From contig NC_065532.1 in NCBI RefSeq assembly GCF_020184175.1, positions 25,420,001 through 25,484,000 of the forward strand: a stretch of 64,000 nucleotides of DNA. The letters run 5' to 3'. The stretch's first letter is position 1; every line of letters begins with the position of its first letter. This DNA comes from Aphis gossypii (Eukaryota > Arthropoda > Insecta > Hemiptera > Aphididae). Under the pieces are notes generated by a model. That model was not told the DNA's origin and made no database searches. It worked only from the letters and a program-made list of their open reading frames with translations. Shown here piece after piece: positions 1 to 11,900 of the stretch. The position numbers and the translations under genes were made by a program.

Positions 1-60
1 AAAATAAGGAATACCACATAATGTATTTATATTAGTTGATAAACTGTAAATAAAATAAAG

Positions 61-130
61 TGTATGGCCTGTGAATTTTTTTTTTTAAGTTTTGGCCCCT
101 GATACCAAAAAAGGTTACCAACCCCTGTAC
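61..130. repeat. Solitary hAT-like transposon end
   Basis: The segment runs from a TGTATGGCCTG word to AGGTTACCAACCCCTGTAC. It resembles the end at 10835-10876 (TGTATGGCCCG ... AGGTTTGGCCACCACTGACC). Reversed, both read like hAT-superfamily termini of the CAG(T/G)GGTxxxCAAACC type. No partner end is visible, so this is a truncated or solo end whose body may lie left of the window. Positions 131-394 hold only AT-rich sequence. Confidence 0.45.
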
Positions 131-394
131 TAAAATACCAATTTTATTAAAATAATGAAGAAAGCATATATAAAATATATTAAATCTATATAAAAGCTAT
201 TGTAAATACCTAGTAACTGAAAAAAATGGAACTAAAAGGTATTTATAGTTTATCATTAAAATAAAAGAAATATGATAAACAATACTATAAAATAAAATTG
301 TATTTCAATTTACCTACTTTAAATGATTTCAGCAATTGTTTTTCAAAACCAGTAAATATAAATACTAGATTAAATATTATGTTTTAAGGAAAAA

Positions 395-1800
395 ATCGAT
401 ACTCTATTAGCCAGTGCTATTTTTACAAGCGGGATGCCACTATCTATTGTTGAACAATATACATCTTGGAAACAATATTGTTCCATACTATTCAAGCATC
501 ATACAAATTGCTAAACTGAAAGACTTTATTTACAACTTTATTAGAAAAGGAATTTTTATTACAAAACTCTTAAAAGTAGAAAACACAATAGCAGATTTAA
601 CATTTTTGAGTATCCAATGTGATGGTTGGTTTAATTTAAGACAAAAAGGGATTATTAATTTTGTTATAACTACTCCAGAATTTTTTTTCGTGAACTTTAT
701 TCATACTGATGGAAAAAGTCATACTGCTGAATATTTAGCTAGCCAAATAATTATAGTAATAAATAAATATAATCCTAAAAAGTTTGTAGCTTTTATTAAT
801 GACAATTCTAGTAATATTGTTAAAGATAAAATGAATAATAAATTCAAAATAAATTTAAACATATGCTAATGTTAACATGTGTTTATCATACTTTAAAATT
901 ATTAGTTTAAGATATATTTAAATGTTATCAATTACAAACATTATTTGACACAACATTTTTCTCAATAATAAAAACAGTAAAATATAACCAGAGACTTTCA
1001 CACAAAATTCGGAAAATTTCAAAGGAAAAAAATATAAATGTATTTGTTCAATTGCCAGTTAAAACTTGATGGCAGAAGTCACTTGATTAACTATAAAAAT
1101 TTATTTAAACTAAAACAAGTAATAAAATCGGTACCTAATAATTTAAAAAATGTTACGATTTTATTTAAGGATCATGTTTAAACTATTTAACGGAATTATT
1201 TTTGGAAAACTATTGATTTAATGATACAACTAATAAAATCTATTATCAATAATAATGCAATTACTCTTCTAGAAGGGGACAAACATATTTTTCATTGAGT
1301 TAATCCAACAGCTAAAAACTTCAAGTTATGAGATACAATTAATTGAAATTATTGAAGAAATAGATTTAGAAGATTTAAAAGATAAAAAAACCGTTTAGGT
1401 AATATATTTATACAATTAAAAAACATAGTTATACCCGTTCATATTGCAACACATCTTTTAAATCTAAAAACAATTGATAATGACTTAACTAATGAAAAAT
1501 ATATTTTACATATTAATGTTTCTAAATTCATTAACAATTTTGCGATGAATAATTATGATTTACGATGAAGATTGTCTTACTGAGATTATAAATTATAAAA
1601 ATAATGGATTATACTCCAAAACCTTTCTATGGAAAACAGTTTCTAAGTTGGAATCTTTAATACAGTGGAAAAGTTTTGACTCAAGTTTATCCAAGCTGGC
1701 TGATAAAATATTATCAATACCTGTTTTTTTGACTGCAACAGAGATCATTTAATTCTTTTCAAGGTTCTTTTGCAAATGTACATACTAAAAAATGAAATTA
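395..1800 (+). pseudogene. Broken hAT-family transposase (DUF659 type)
   Basis: Pieces of a hAT transposase are visible in several frames. Around 409-510 a frame reads like the 'SGMPLSIVE' segment that precedes the catalytic core. At about 600-840 a 151-aa reading frame carries 'QCDGWFNLRQKGIINFVITT' and later 'FINDNSSN', matching the DUF659 pattern (DGW, the INFVxTTPE strand, the DNasN motif). Near 1640-1790 the C-terminal dimerisation signature appears ('LADKILSIPVFLTATEII', then a frameshifted 'NSFQGSFANVHTKK'). Stops and frameshifts separate these blocks, so no intact transposase can be made. In an active copy this family cuts and pastes DNA between short inverted repeats. Its old, AT-drifted state suggests a fossil. 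Confidence in the family is good; the outer limits are approximate. Confidence 0.8.
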
Positions 1801-2719
1801 ATAGTTAACTGAACGTGCTGTGAAATTAACTTATACTTCACACACTTGATCAAAATAAAGATGATGAAGAAGAAGATAATGATTAGAAAATAGAAGATTT
1901 TACACACAATGAAGCAACACCAATCATTTTACAACATGGAAATTCATCGCATCATTATGAAAAAAGTTTCAACTTGAATATTAATCCTACTCAAGAAGAG
2001 TGATTTAGAATTGGAAAGCTCTGGAACAGAAAATGAGCAATTTTTTCTCCATGACACTGACAAAAATTTGGGTTTTAATTGCACTGATCACAATCTATTG
2101 TAATGACAAAGCTTTTTAAAAAGAGTTTAAAAATACAGTATTTTAATTCAAGTTTGAGAAACTATTCAATTTAACAAGAAGTCAAATAATATCATATACC
2201 TAGATTATTCTTTTCTCTGGTTATTTAATTTGTATAGGCGTATAGTTACAAATCCAGTTACAAACATAAAAATATTTTTACATTTTATATTAATATCATA
2301 TAGAATTTGAGTTTTACTATTTTAAAATGTCATAAATAGGTAGTCAATAAGAAAGATGATATTATTAAAAAAAACTTTTCCTACACTTTTCTAACACAGA
2401 TAATACTCAAGGACATGTTCAGTATTTTACTGCATCGGAAAAGTGCCCATTTCTACTAAAATCTAGTTAACTATTTTAAAATTAATCTGGAACATTTTAT
2501 ATTTATACTGATATCAACATATAAAACTTCCTTAAAATGGAAATAGATTTTTAATTTTAAAAAAATGTCGAAGTACCTATATAAATACTTAAAAGTTAGT
2601 ACCTAGGTATAGGTATATTATATAGAATTTAAAAATATGATATTTTTTTTATATTAATTTTTATTGATTGACTTAGATGTTGAAAGGTCCAATACTTCCT
2701 CGGAGACTCCTAATTTTAG
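1801..2719. other. Gene-free AT-rich stretch
   Basis: No open frame with coding character or splice-supported exon was found. The first 300 bases may still be decayed 3' sequence of the hAT copy to the left. Confidence 0.5.
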
Positions 2720-3090
2720 ATTCTGAGTGAAGCAAGGAATGTATTAGTTTTACAATGATGTTTATTTCTTTATTTTTATTCTAGAAACACTTTTTCTAAA
2801 AGGTAATGTTCTTGAGCTGGTACTTTAAAGAGGTCATCTTACGATTTTCAAAATGGTACTCGAAATAAAAGCAGTTAAAGGAGAAAAACTGTACGATTTC
2901 ACGATTTTATAATATTAAATAATTACGGATGACGTTTTTTACCAAAAATATTGCTTCTAATGAAAAATGACAAGAGACCTTTATTGTTGTATTTTAGATT
3001 TTGTTCCTTATGAATTAAAGTTCAGAAAATTTTAGCCATTTGATAATGTACTAGATAATGTAATGCAATCTACCGAGCTTCACTCAGAAT
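2720..3090. mobile_element. Small inverted-repeat element (about 370 bp)
   Basis: The 14-base word ATTCTGAGTGAAGC at 2720-2733 is repeated as its exact reverse complement at 3077-3090. The interior has no coding frame. This is the structure of a non-autonomous DNA transposon (MITE-like). No clear target-site duplication was seen, so the superfamily is open. Confidence 0.6.
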
Positions 3091-4282
3091 TGTTTTTGTT
3101 AGCAATGGTATACTGTTGCTCACAGATAAAAATTAAATAACCTTATGTATCTCACCTTCCCGACTTCTCACTTAAACCAGTGCAACATGAAGTGCAACCA
3201 TAAGCACTCAGGCTTTTTGTTATATTTGATCTGATTTTAGTAGGTAATTGTTAAAGTAGTAAACATTTATGATGCATATTTTAACCCTCTTGCTTTGCAT
3301 ATTTGCCACAATTTTAGAATATATAATTCTGGTCTCTACTCATCACAAATGTAGTGTAGTGTAATGTATATTTATATTATATATATATATATCACAATAT
3401 TGTTATTGTGAGGTACACATGAAAGGCTAATATTATGATCCATACAAAACAAATTTTGGGGGATAATAGGTAGAATTTACAAAAATTCCATAAACTAACC
3501 CCATTACAACAAACATAACCAAATTACGCCACCGATTATAATAATTTGATAAAAAAAAATTAAAGATAAACATTATTATTGACGTCAAAAGTGTACAGCG
3601 AAAATAATAACTATCAATGAGGTTTTTAATCGTATATTGTTGTAGAGTGGAAATACCGTGGCAGGTGCCAAGTGGTTCAACACTTGCTAGGATTATGACG
3701 CGCGTCATCAGCTCACCTCACGTCTGTTCACGTCACAACGTGGACAAACAAAAGGATAGTTGGTTGCAAGGAAATACGGAAAATATTAGAGCAAACATAC
3801 CAGACAGCAATAATGAGATAAACCCGAAATAAAATACAACGGCTAAGTAACACGTCGACGATGGCCTTTCCATATTGACCTCGTTCTGTTATTTTTCACT
3901 CTTCGGTAAACACATTAATTCCGTTGTGACGACCAACAACGCACACACTAGCACATCGACATTATTCGCTATAGTTGTAATACTAGTTACTACTACAACA
4001 GTACAACCGCTGCTGCTACTACTATTATTACTCCTACTATTACTATTTAGTACCATTATATAGTTGCCTACCACCATACGACGACGAGGAAGCAGCGGCG
4101 GTGGGCAGTGCACCACAACACGCCACCGTCACCGCGTGTCGTAGACGAACGCTCGGTAGAGGGAGTTAAATGGGCCGGCAGCGGGGGAAGGGTGAAAACA
4201 ATAATAATGATATTGTAATTTAAGTAAGTATATCAAAACAATATTTTGCACATCTAGATCGGGTAAATAATGAGCGACTTAC
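3091..4282. other. Intergenic or intron sequence, GC-richer to the right, with a trinucleotide run
   Basis: No supported gene. From about 3640 the base composition becomes less AT-rich. A degenerate (ACT/GCT)n run lies at about 3990-4055, and a GC-rich patch at about 4080-4190. Small open frames on both strands here look like by-products of the low-complexity sequence. If the minus-strand exon at 4283 is real, this is its first intron. Confidence 0.4.
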
Positions 4283-4326
4283 CTGGAACGGTGTTTGATA
4301 TATGCCGGGCCAGAACAAATTTTCAT
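4283..4326 (-). CDS. Probable coding start of a minus-strand gene leaving the window at left
   Basis: On the minus strand an ATG at 4326 opens 14 codons (MKICSGPAYIKHRS) and runs into a consensus donor, CCAG|GTAAGTCGC, with the exon edge at 4283 (phase 2). Sequence just upstream is GC- and CpG-richer than the surroundings, as expected of a 5' leader. One upstream ATG starts only a short reading frame of about 14 codons. No downstream exon was identified between 1 and 4282, so the rest of the gene would have to lie beyond a long intron or outside the window. The product is unknown. The exon could also be non-coding. Confidence 0.4.
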
Positions 4327-4640
4327 TATTTTCTTCCCCCAAGTCTTTAGGCGACCGAATCCGTCAGTCTGTGGTTGTCGTTCACACAATCACACCACTT
4401 TTCACAAAGCCATATTGTACGACGTTTCGTCGTTTACAGCCACCATCCGTGCAGAGCGCCCCGCGCAAACCGTCACACGGTTCCGTCTTCGTAGACGACA
4501 GACGACCAGCTCCTCCTGTAGACGACTTCCCCGAGGGATGTGGTTATTTTCTCCTCAGTGCGACGGGCGAGATCGACACCTTTAAATATCACACTGGCAC
4601 ACTGTGAAAGCCTAAACAAGCGTCTCGGAGGCACACTGCG
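4327..4640 (-). promoter_or_regulatory. CpG-rich 5' leader and promoter for the minus-strand exon
   Basis: This is the GC-richest few hundred bases of the left third. On the minus strand a TATTTAAA box is at 4581-4588, which would place transcription start near 4550, followed by a leader of roughly 220 bases before the ATG at 4326. The open frames on the plus strand here (for example 4302-4607) have no splice or homology support. Confidence 0.35.
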
Positions 4641-5931
4641 TCGATCAATCACCGGATGACTAGTCGCGCGGGACTAGGACTCAAAAAAGAGTTTCGGTCA
4701 TCAATCGAGTTCCACGTACGAATCGGAGTGTTGGTGGTGAATGTTGTGTCTACAAAACAGGACCATGGCACGTCAACACTGCTCCGGGTCGAAAACGAAA
4801 CTGCGCCTGCCGCTCGCTGTAGTGCTACGCAAAACGTAAATCTCAGACGCGGATTGCGGTGACAAAAGAACGTAGTAAGGGGCGCTGCAGTGTCTACCCC
4901 GTACAATAGTTTTAAATTTCCCAAGGTGGCTTTGGTTATTATTTAGTATAATATTTATCTTGAATCTTATGTTCATGCTTACTATTAACATAATATTCCA
5001 CACCTCAGTTGTTCACGAAGAACAATATGATCTAAGGTTTACATGTATAATTATAATACATAAATTAATTATATTTGTCCATCATGTATGGCCATGGTCC
5101 ACGATAAACCTTCAAGTCTGCAAGTTGTCTTTGACACAAAACCGGAATCAGAGGCTTGATGCCAAAACCATTATAAAAAAATAGATTGTTAGACCTATGC
5201 ACCTATGAGCCGTTTAGGCCAAAATTAATAATAAGCCCAACAACCCAATGGTTTAAATTGTGCCAAGACAATCGGAACTTGATATTTCGTACCTATCGGT
5301 TAAGTTGGCTAACCCTTTTCAGCACTTTTAAAACGTACATCTCTTTCGCTCTCATTGCTTATTCCTTTGTATCCTCGTCTCTTCTCTCTCTTTCATTTGG
5401 GGCTTATGGCTCGTTTGTCGTTTATTTTTTGTTGTCTGGTTCTCTTTTAATCACTGTATGTACTGCCGCCGGTGAAAATGTGTGATACCGTGATAGCGGC
5501 AATACAGCGTGTGTAGTGAACATCGGTCTTTGATAGTTTGATTTGAACAGTGTAGTTTTAAATTACATCATTATTTGCGCAGATGAATATTAAATTTTGT
5601 AATTATTGTTAGTTACGATAATATTCTCCATAAAAACGCTTTTTAAATTGTGTCAATAACACACACGTCTTAACTAGTTGTTACCCGTTAGTTCGTTAAT
5701 AATTGTAAGTATAGGTAATCGGTTAAACGTTTTCTTACGTTTATCCTTATTTCGGACGAACATGTGGATTTCGGAATTTAAACGCATGCTTTTCTTCTGA
5801 TTTGTTTTTTTTTTTGGTATAGTATAACTCAGCAGTGATTGCAATAACCGCTTGAAACTGAATAATTGGAATTTTCATTGAAAAAACTTCGTTTTAATTC
5901 GCAAGTGATGTAAATGTGTTAAACTTCAACC
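4641..5931 (+). promoter_or_regulatory. Intergenic region with promoter and 5' leader of the 46-exon gene
   Basis: The segment separates the probable minus-strand first exon from the plus-strand start codon at 5932, so it should contain the promoter of the large gene and possibly a shared divergent promoter. A pyrimidine-rich stretch (about 5335-5450) and GC-richer bases (about 5460-5530) precede the AT-rich leader. The transcription start cannot be fixed by eye. Just upstream of the chosen ATG, another ATG near 5908 is followed directly by TAA, so it cannot be the start. Confidence 0.4.
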
Positions 5932-8900
5932 ATGAGCCCGAGTAATAGTAAGTACTTATCCATACCATGAACCTATAACATGAAAAATATGTCTTGTGAT
6001 ATATTTTGTATTGGAGACCAATATTGTCAAATTTTTTATGTAATTAAATTTCATATTAAATATTGCTTATATATTTTACTGTTTTTTATTTTGCCATTTA
6101 AAGGTAAATTATCACCAAGATGTGAGTCAACATCATGCATTCAAAATAAAAATGGGAAAAGGACATTTCTAACATCAAATGATGATATAACATATGATAA
6201 TGACATTTACTGTAAGTAATAAATATTCATAAACCAGGTAGACTATTACTTATTATTTTGTAAGTCTATAAGTATGTTTAATATATTATTAATAACAATT
6301 CAAAAAAACACTGGTCTAGTTACTTATTAGATAATACATTTTAATACCTACAAATTGCATGAATAATTTATAATTGTAAATTTATCTGTAAATATTAAAC
6401 TAGATATTTTTTCATTAAATTATTAAATAACATTACTTAAACTAGTATAAAAACAACAATTGTCTATGTTTTTATACATCTCTTTTACCTTCTAGTCATC
6501 TTTATAAATAGTTTACATTTTCTAATAATAAAGTATTTACTTATTTTTTTAGATAAAAGAAAAAAGTCCATTAAACATTCACAAGTAGATATAAATAATG
6601 CAGTTCTATCGTCACCCAATGGTTATATGACCAGAAATAAACTAAAAAAACAACTCACTAGTAAGTTAATTAACTATATAAATGAATATGTATTGACCTA
6701 ATAAATTCTTATTACAGTTCTATTTGAAATTATAATTTTACACTATTATTTATTTTATTTGTATAGAAAATAGTGAATTAATAGAAGCAACTGCTATAGA
6801 GCATAACATTTCCAGAATAGACAATGTTAAAAGTAAAGGAGAAAAAGGTATTAAATGTTGATGTATATATTTATATAATTAATCATGGCTTGAAATTGGT
6901 TTTGAATACTGGTTAAAAGTTAAAACCATTATCAAAATCGAACCTCAAAAATACAATACCAGTTGAAAAACCAATTTCGAAATCAAAATAAAAATAAAGA
7001 TTTTGTTTCAGTTTCAAGCCCTGTAATTACCTAATATTAATTACCTCTGTTATAAGAAACTAAAATATTTACTACCTTATTATTAGAAAAGTACTAATTA
7101 TATTATATTTATTTAATATTTTTAGCTTGTAAAAATAGAAAATCTTCAAGTCAAATCTATAAAAAGAAATTACAACTTGGATATAGTATGTATAAATATA
7201 TTTAATATCCCATATACATTCTAACGTTAAAAGAATAGAGCAAATTAACATATACCTTTAAAATATTTATTAAGTATGGTAGAATAAGTATATGAGACCA
7301 TTGAGCATTTAAATTATATCCTATATAAGTATATAAAGTATTAATATTTAAAAATGCTCAAAATTCAATTTAAAATTAAAGTTTTATAAAAAAATTATGA
7401 GAGAACACAGATAACATTGTTTCTTTTAAGTTTAGTAATGAAAGCAAAAATTTGACTTATTCAAATAAAAAGTATGAAAGTATCACAATTTAATATCAAC
7501 TTGCTAGCATGCATTAGTAAAAGTTTTATTAAACTAAATAACTTGTTTGTTTCTATCAATGTATATCTAATCTATAATTTTTTTAGTCAATTAAAGTTAA
7601 GAAAAACAAGTCCAGTTTAATTATTTAATAGAAATTGTTATTATTCTGGAAATTAATTTTAACTAAATAATAGCCTATCATAAAAATATGAAGTTAAGAG
7701 TTCACTGTTACTTGTGTTCTGTAAGATTGTTTATAAAAGTTTGTAATATTACTGCTAGTAAGTTGCGTCCCAGTTAAATAAATAATTTTGATTACAATAT
7801 AATTGACAATACTGGAATTATAAATTAAGCGTACTAGTCAAAAAAATTATAAATTGGTAATACAATTTATGTACCTATATTTAAATGTTATTTTTCTTAT
7901 GTAGGTATGTCTAACTTAAAAATTATATCGTTTCACAACTATGATTCGGGAATTGGGATACAATTAACTCATTAATATATTCAACTTTTAAGTTATGTCC
8001 TAACATCTTAAACTCTATTTATTTCTAATAATAATTAACAACTAACGTGTAACTTACTATTAAAAATGTGAGACAGAAATATGCACCAGTCAGTGCATTA
8101 AAATTTTTATCAGATACTTTAAAAATCAGCATATTGTGCTATTTGAAACATGAGTGATTACCTATTTAAAAGCATACCTCACACTAGCTATTATATGATT
8201 ATAACAACGCTAAAACATAAATTTATGTATTTTATTATATTTTAAACGTTGTATTTAAATACTTAATTCCTAATAGTTTTGTATGTATTCTTATTATTAC
8301 TATTAATTTATCTATTATGATAACAAACAATTAAAAATATATTACATTATATGTATAATACATTTTTTTATTAACTGTAAATGACCCTGGACCTCCATAT
8401 AGATTATATCTGTGAAGTCCAATAATTTTTATCATATTTCAATTATAAATTAAAATATTCTTTGTTATCAGCAAGTATTTAAATAATTGTTTTTAATTTA
8501 TATAAATATTTTATAAATTGTATGTGTTCTAGTTTTTAGTAATGATATTTCTTCTCCATATCCTGGAAAACAACTAGATACTGAATGCAAAAAAAGTATT
8601 CCTTCATTATTTGAATCAGATTCTGATTCAGAAATCGATGGTTTTCAGTTAAATAATATTAAAAAAAGTAAATAACTAAATATTTATTTTTGGGTTAATT
8701 AATTAATTAGTTTTATTATATTTCAGATGAAGTTAAAGAAATATCTACTTGTAATTCTAATCCCGACAATATTTGTTCTACACTTAACAAAAGTAATATT
8801 TAACATGTTTCAAAAGTTTTTATTTTTTTTAATTAAATATTAATTATGTTTTAGATGTTGAAATGAGAACCTATTTTAACAAAAAATCATATTATAACAA

Positions 8901-11900
8901 TAAATCTAATACCAAATGTAAGTTTTCACAGTTTTATTTGAGTTATTAGAAATGTATTTTTAATATTAAAATTGTAATATTTTATTTCATACCAAGTTTT
9001 GTATGTACTATATTTAGAATAATAAATAGCCCACTGCATGCACGGGGTGTAACTTCTTTACAGGGCAGCCATTTTGTGGTGGTGTAAAAATACACTTGTC
9101 AAATACATCCTATATAGAGAATAATTTTGTAAATATATTTTTGTTATTTCATATTTTTATATTTTAGCTTTAAATACATTTGAGAAAAGTAAACAAGAAC
9201 CTTCAAAATTAGACAATATGGTTCATGACTCTAATCTATTTAAAAACATTTCACAAAATTACAGTAGAACCAACAAACCATTAAAAGGCACAGGTATGTT
9301 ATATATTTTGAGTATTGTATTAATAGTTGAATATAAATACAATTTCTGTAATATTCATTAATAATTTATTGTTATGAAATAAGAGGTAATTAGTATACTT
9401 AGGTTATTAAACTAACCTCCATTAATCTATAATCACATATTTATATTGGTTAGGAAACTTGTTATACTTAATCCATCATTTCCTCAGGCAATTAAGACAT
9501 CATAATCAACAATGATAATATTATTATTAAACCAATGTATTACTTTGCTTAAAATTAAAATTAATTAATAACCAAACATATTATTTTTATAAGGTATTAT
9601 AGGTTCCTCAACAAAAGAATGTGTGCAAACAAATACTATGGGTGATGACTTTATTATTGTTACTGAATCATTTATAAGACAATTAAATAATGAAGATCAA
9701 ATGATAAAAACAGAATCTCAAGGTAGTAAATTAGTTTTTATTTATTTTACATTATATTTTGGTTTTTAATTAAATTCTATTTTATAATCAGAATAATATA
9801 TTAAATTTTATTGTCCTGTCAAATTTCAAAGTACGATAGTATACTATATGTATAATTGTAATTGTTACTTTTACTGTCTTGCCCTCGCTGTAATTTAAAT
9901 AACAACTAAAATTTAATTTTACTTATTATTTGTTGATAACATTTTAATTATAATTTTTTTTTTTAAAACGCATTCACAACTATGGCATACTATTGAAAGT
10001 CATTTGAAAAACCTCAACTTATAAAAAAAAAGTGGGTAAGTGGGTACCGCTCTGTTGTACATTAGGTGCCATGTGGATCACTATTATATATTATAGGAGT
10101 GTTAAATTTTAATCCAATGATAGGTATCATTAAATACGAAAAAACGATTCTGAACAAAGATGATTTGTTAACCTAAGATATAATTTCCAGTGGTTGGTGA
10201 AAAGGTAGTTTATGTTTTAATGGCCTGAATATACCAAAATTTAAGTTCTTTTACAATTATTGTAAGCTAAACTTATGAAAAATCTTGTATTAAATTTTCA
10301 ACTCTTAGCTGCTTTTGCAAAAAAATTTTATGAATTATACCCACAAAATAATTTGCAAATATTCATGATTTTGACAAATTTTTGTCAATATTTGAATTTC
10401 AAATACTAATAAAAAAAAATTGTGTCTATGTATTCTTATTATTTTTTAATCACATTAAAGTTCTTTTATAGTTATTGTAAGCTAAACTTATGAGAAACTT
10501 TGTATTAAATTTTCAAGTATTTTGATTCTGCCAAAAAAATTTTATCGACACTTAAAAAAAAAATATTTTTAGAAAAATTGAAAATTTCAGTTGTCTATCA
10601 TTATCTCCTAAATCATATTCCACATTACAATACTTATTTGCGTATCTATAAATTATAATATTTTACATTTATATTAAAAAAAAAAAAAATTTAAATTTAA
10701 AAGTACACTATACATTCTTCATATTTATTTTAATCTTAATAAATAAAGCCATTAAAATTAGTAATCACAATAAAAACATTGTTAAATATGTAAGTATATA
10801 TACCTAAAATTCTGTTGACTAAAGTAAAAAAAAAATGTATGGCCCGCGGTAAAAAAGGTTTGGCCACCACTGACCTAAATTAACTAGTAATATGAAATAA
10901 ACAAATTTTGTCCTGAAAGGTCATATTAATAAATGGATTTCTTCTCATCGTTAAATTTTTTTTTCTTTGCTATTCATTATTATCCTATTTACTTATTATG
11001 ATTGAGATATAGAAGGTAAATTTATTTTACTTTCCTTGAAATAAAAATTGATGTAAATTAAAAAAGTTATCAACAAGTAACCTAGATTATGTAACTTAAT
11101 CCTGATAATAACATTCATTTCAGAAATAATTCCCATGCCTACATAAAATAAAAAATAAATTTAAATGTAAATAATTTGTTTTAGTTGTATTATATGATAA
11201 AAATACTTTTAAATATCATGTTTTTAATATAGAGCAACATAAATCAAATCAAGTAGTATCAACAATACCCTCTACAGATAATGAATGTAAGTATTTTACT
11301 TATGAAAAATATTATTTAATTTGTTTCATAACCATAAATTATAAATATATTGTACAACATTTTATTTTTCAGTGAACAAAAATAATATGTGTATTGTTGA
11401 TACTAATATTGATAATACATGTAGTAAAAACTTTGATTCTTCAACTTGTTCTGATTTATTACTAAAACAAGACATGGATGTTATTAAAGTATCAGACAAA
11501 TGTATACCATATAAAACCACTAGTAAGTTTTGGTTTTTAATCTTAAAAAACAATTACTTATACTTGTACTCTATTTTAAAGGATGTTGTTGTGTTATACC
11601 CACTTGTGTTAATTTTTTCTTACACGTGTAACAAAACAAATCAATGTACTCTATTCTTATCACAGTTAATTTATTATTAATATTAGATCAATTTAAAATT
11701 TTTAGAGGATAATATAAACTACTGATGCAAAGATGTGTTTTTCATATTTAATTTAAAATAAAGTATAATAGGTACATGAATTAAAATCAAAATATGAGAA
11801 AATATTTCTCTTAAGCACAGTTTACTAGTTTTTATTTCACACTAAATATTTGATAATTATTGTAGAAACAATCTAGTATATAATTTTGTTTTGTTACGCA

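Noticed and set aside
3433..3708. 91-codon minus-strand frame as a gene.
   Set aside because: Hydrophobic low-complexity translation, no homology, no splice context linking it to the exon at 4283.
4295..4924. Several overlapping frames on both strands.
   Set aside because: They overlap the GC-richer leader where stops are scarce; none has family similarity.
8533..8540. Alternative acceptor at 8540 for exon 6.
   Set aside because: It would shift frame and reach a TAG within about 14 codons; the acceptor at 8533 keeps a 135-nt phase-1 exon.
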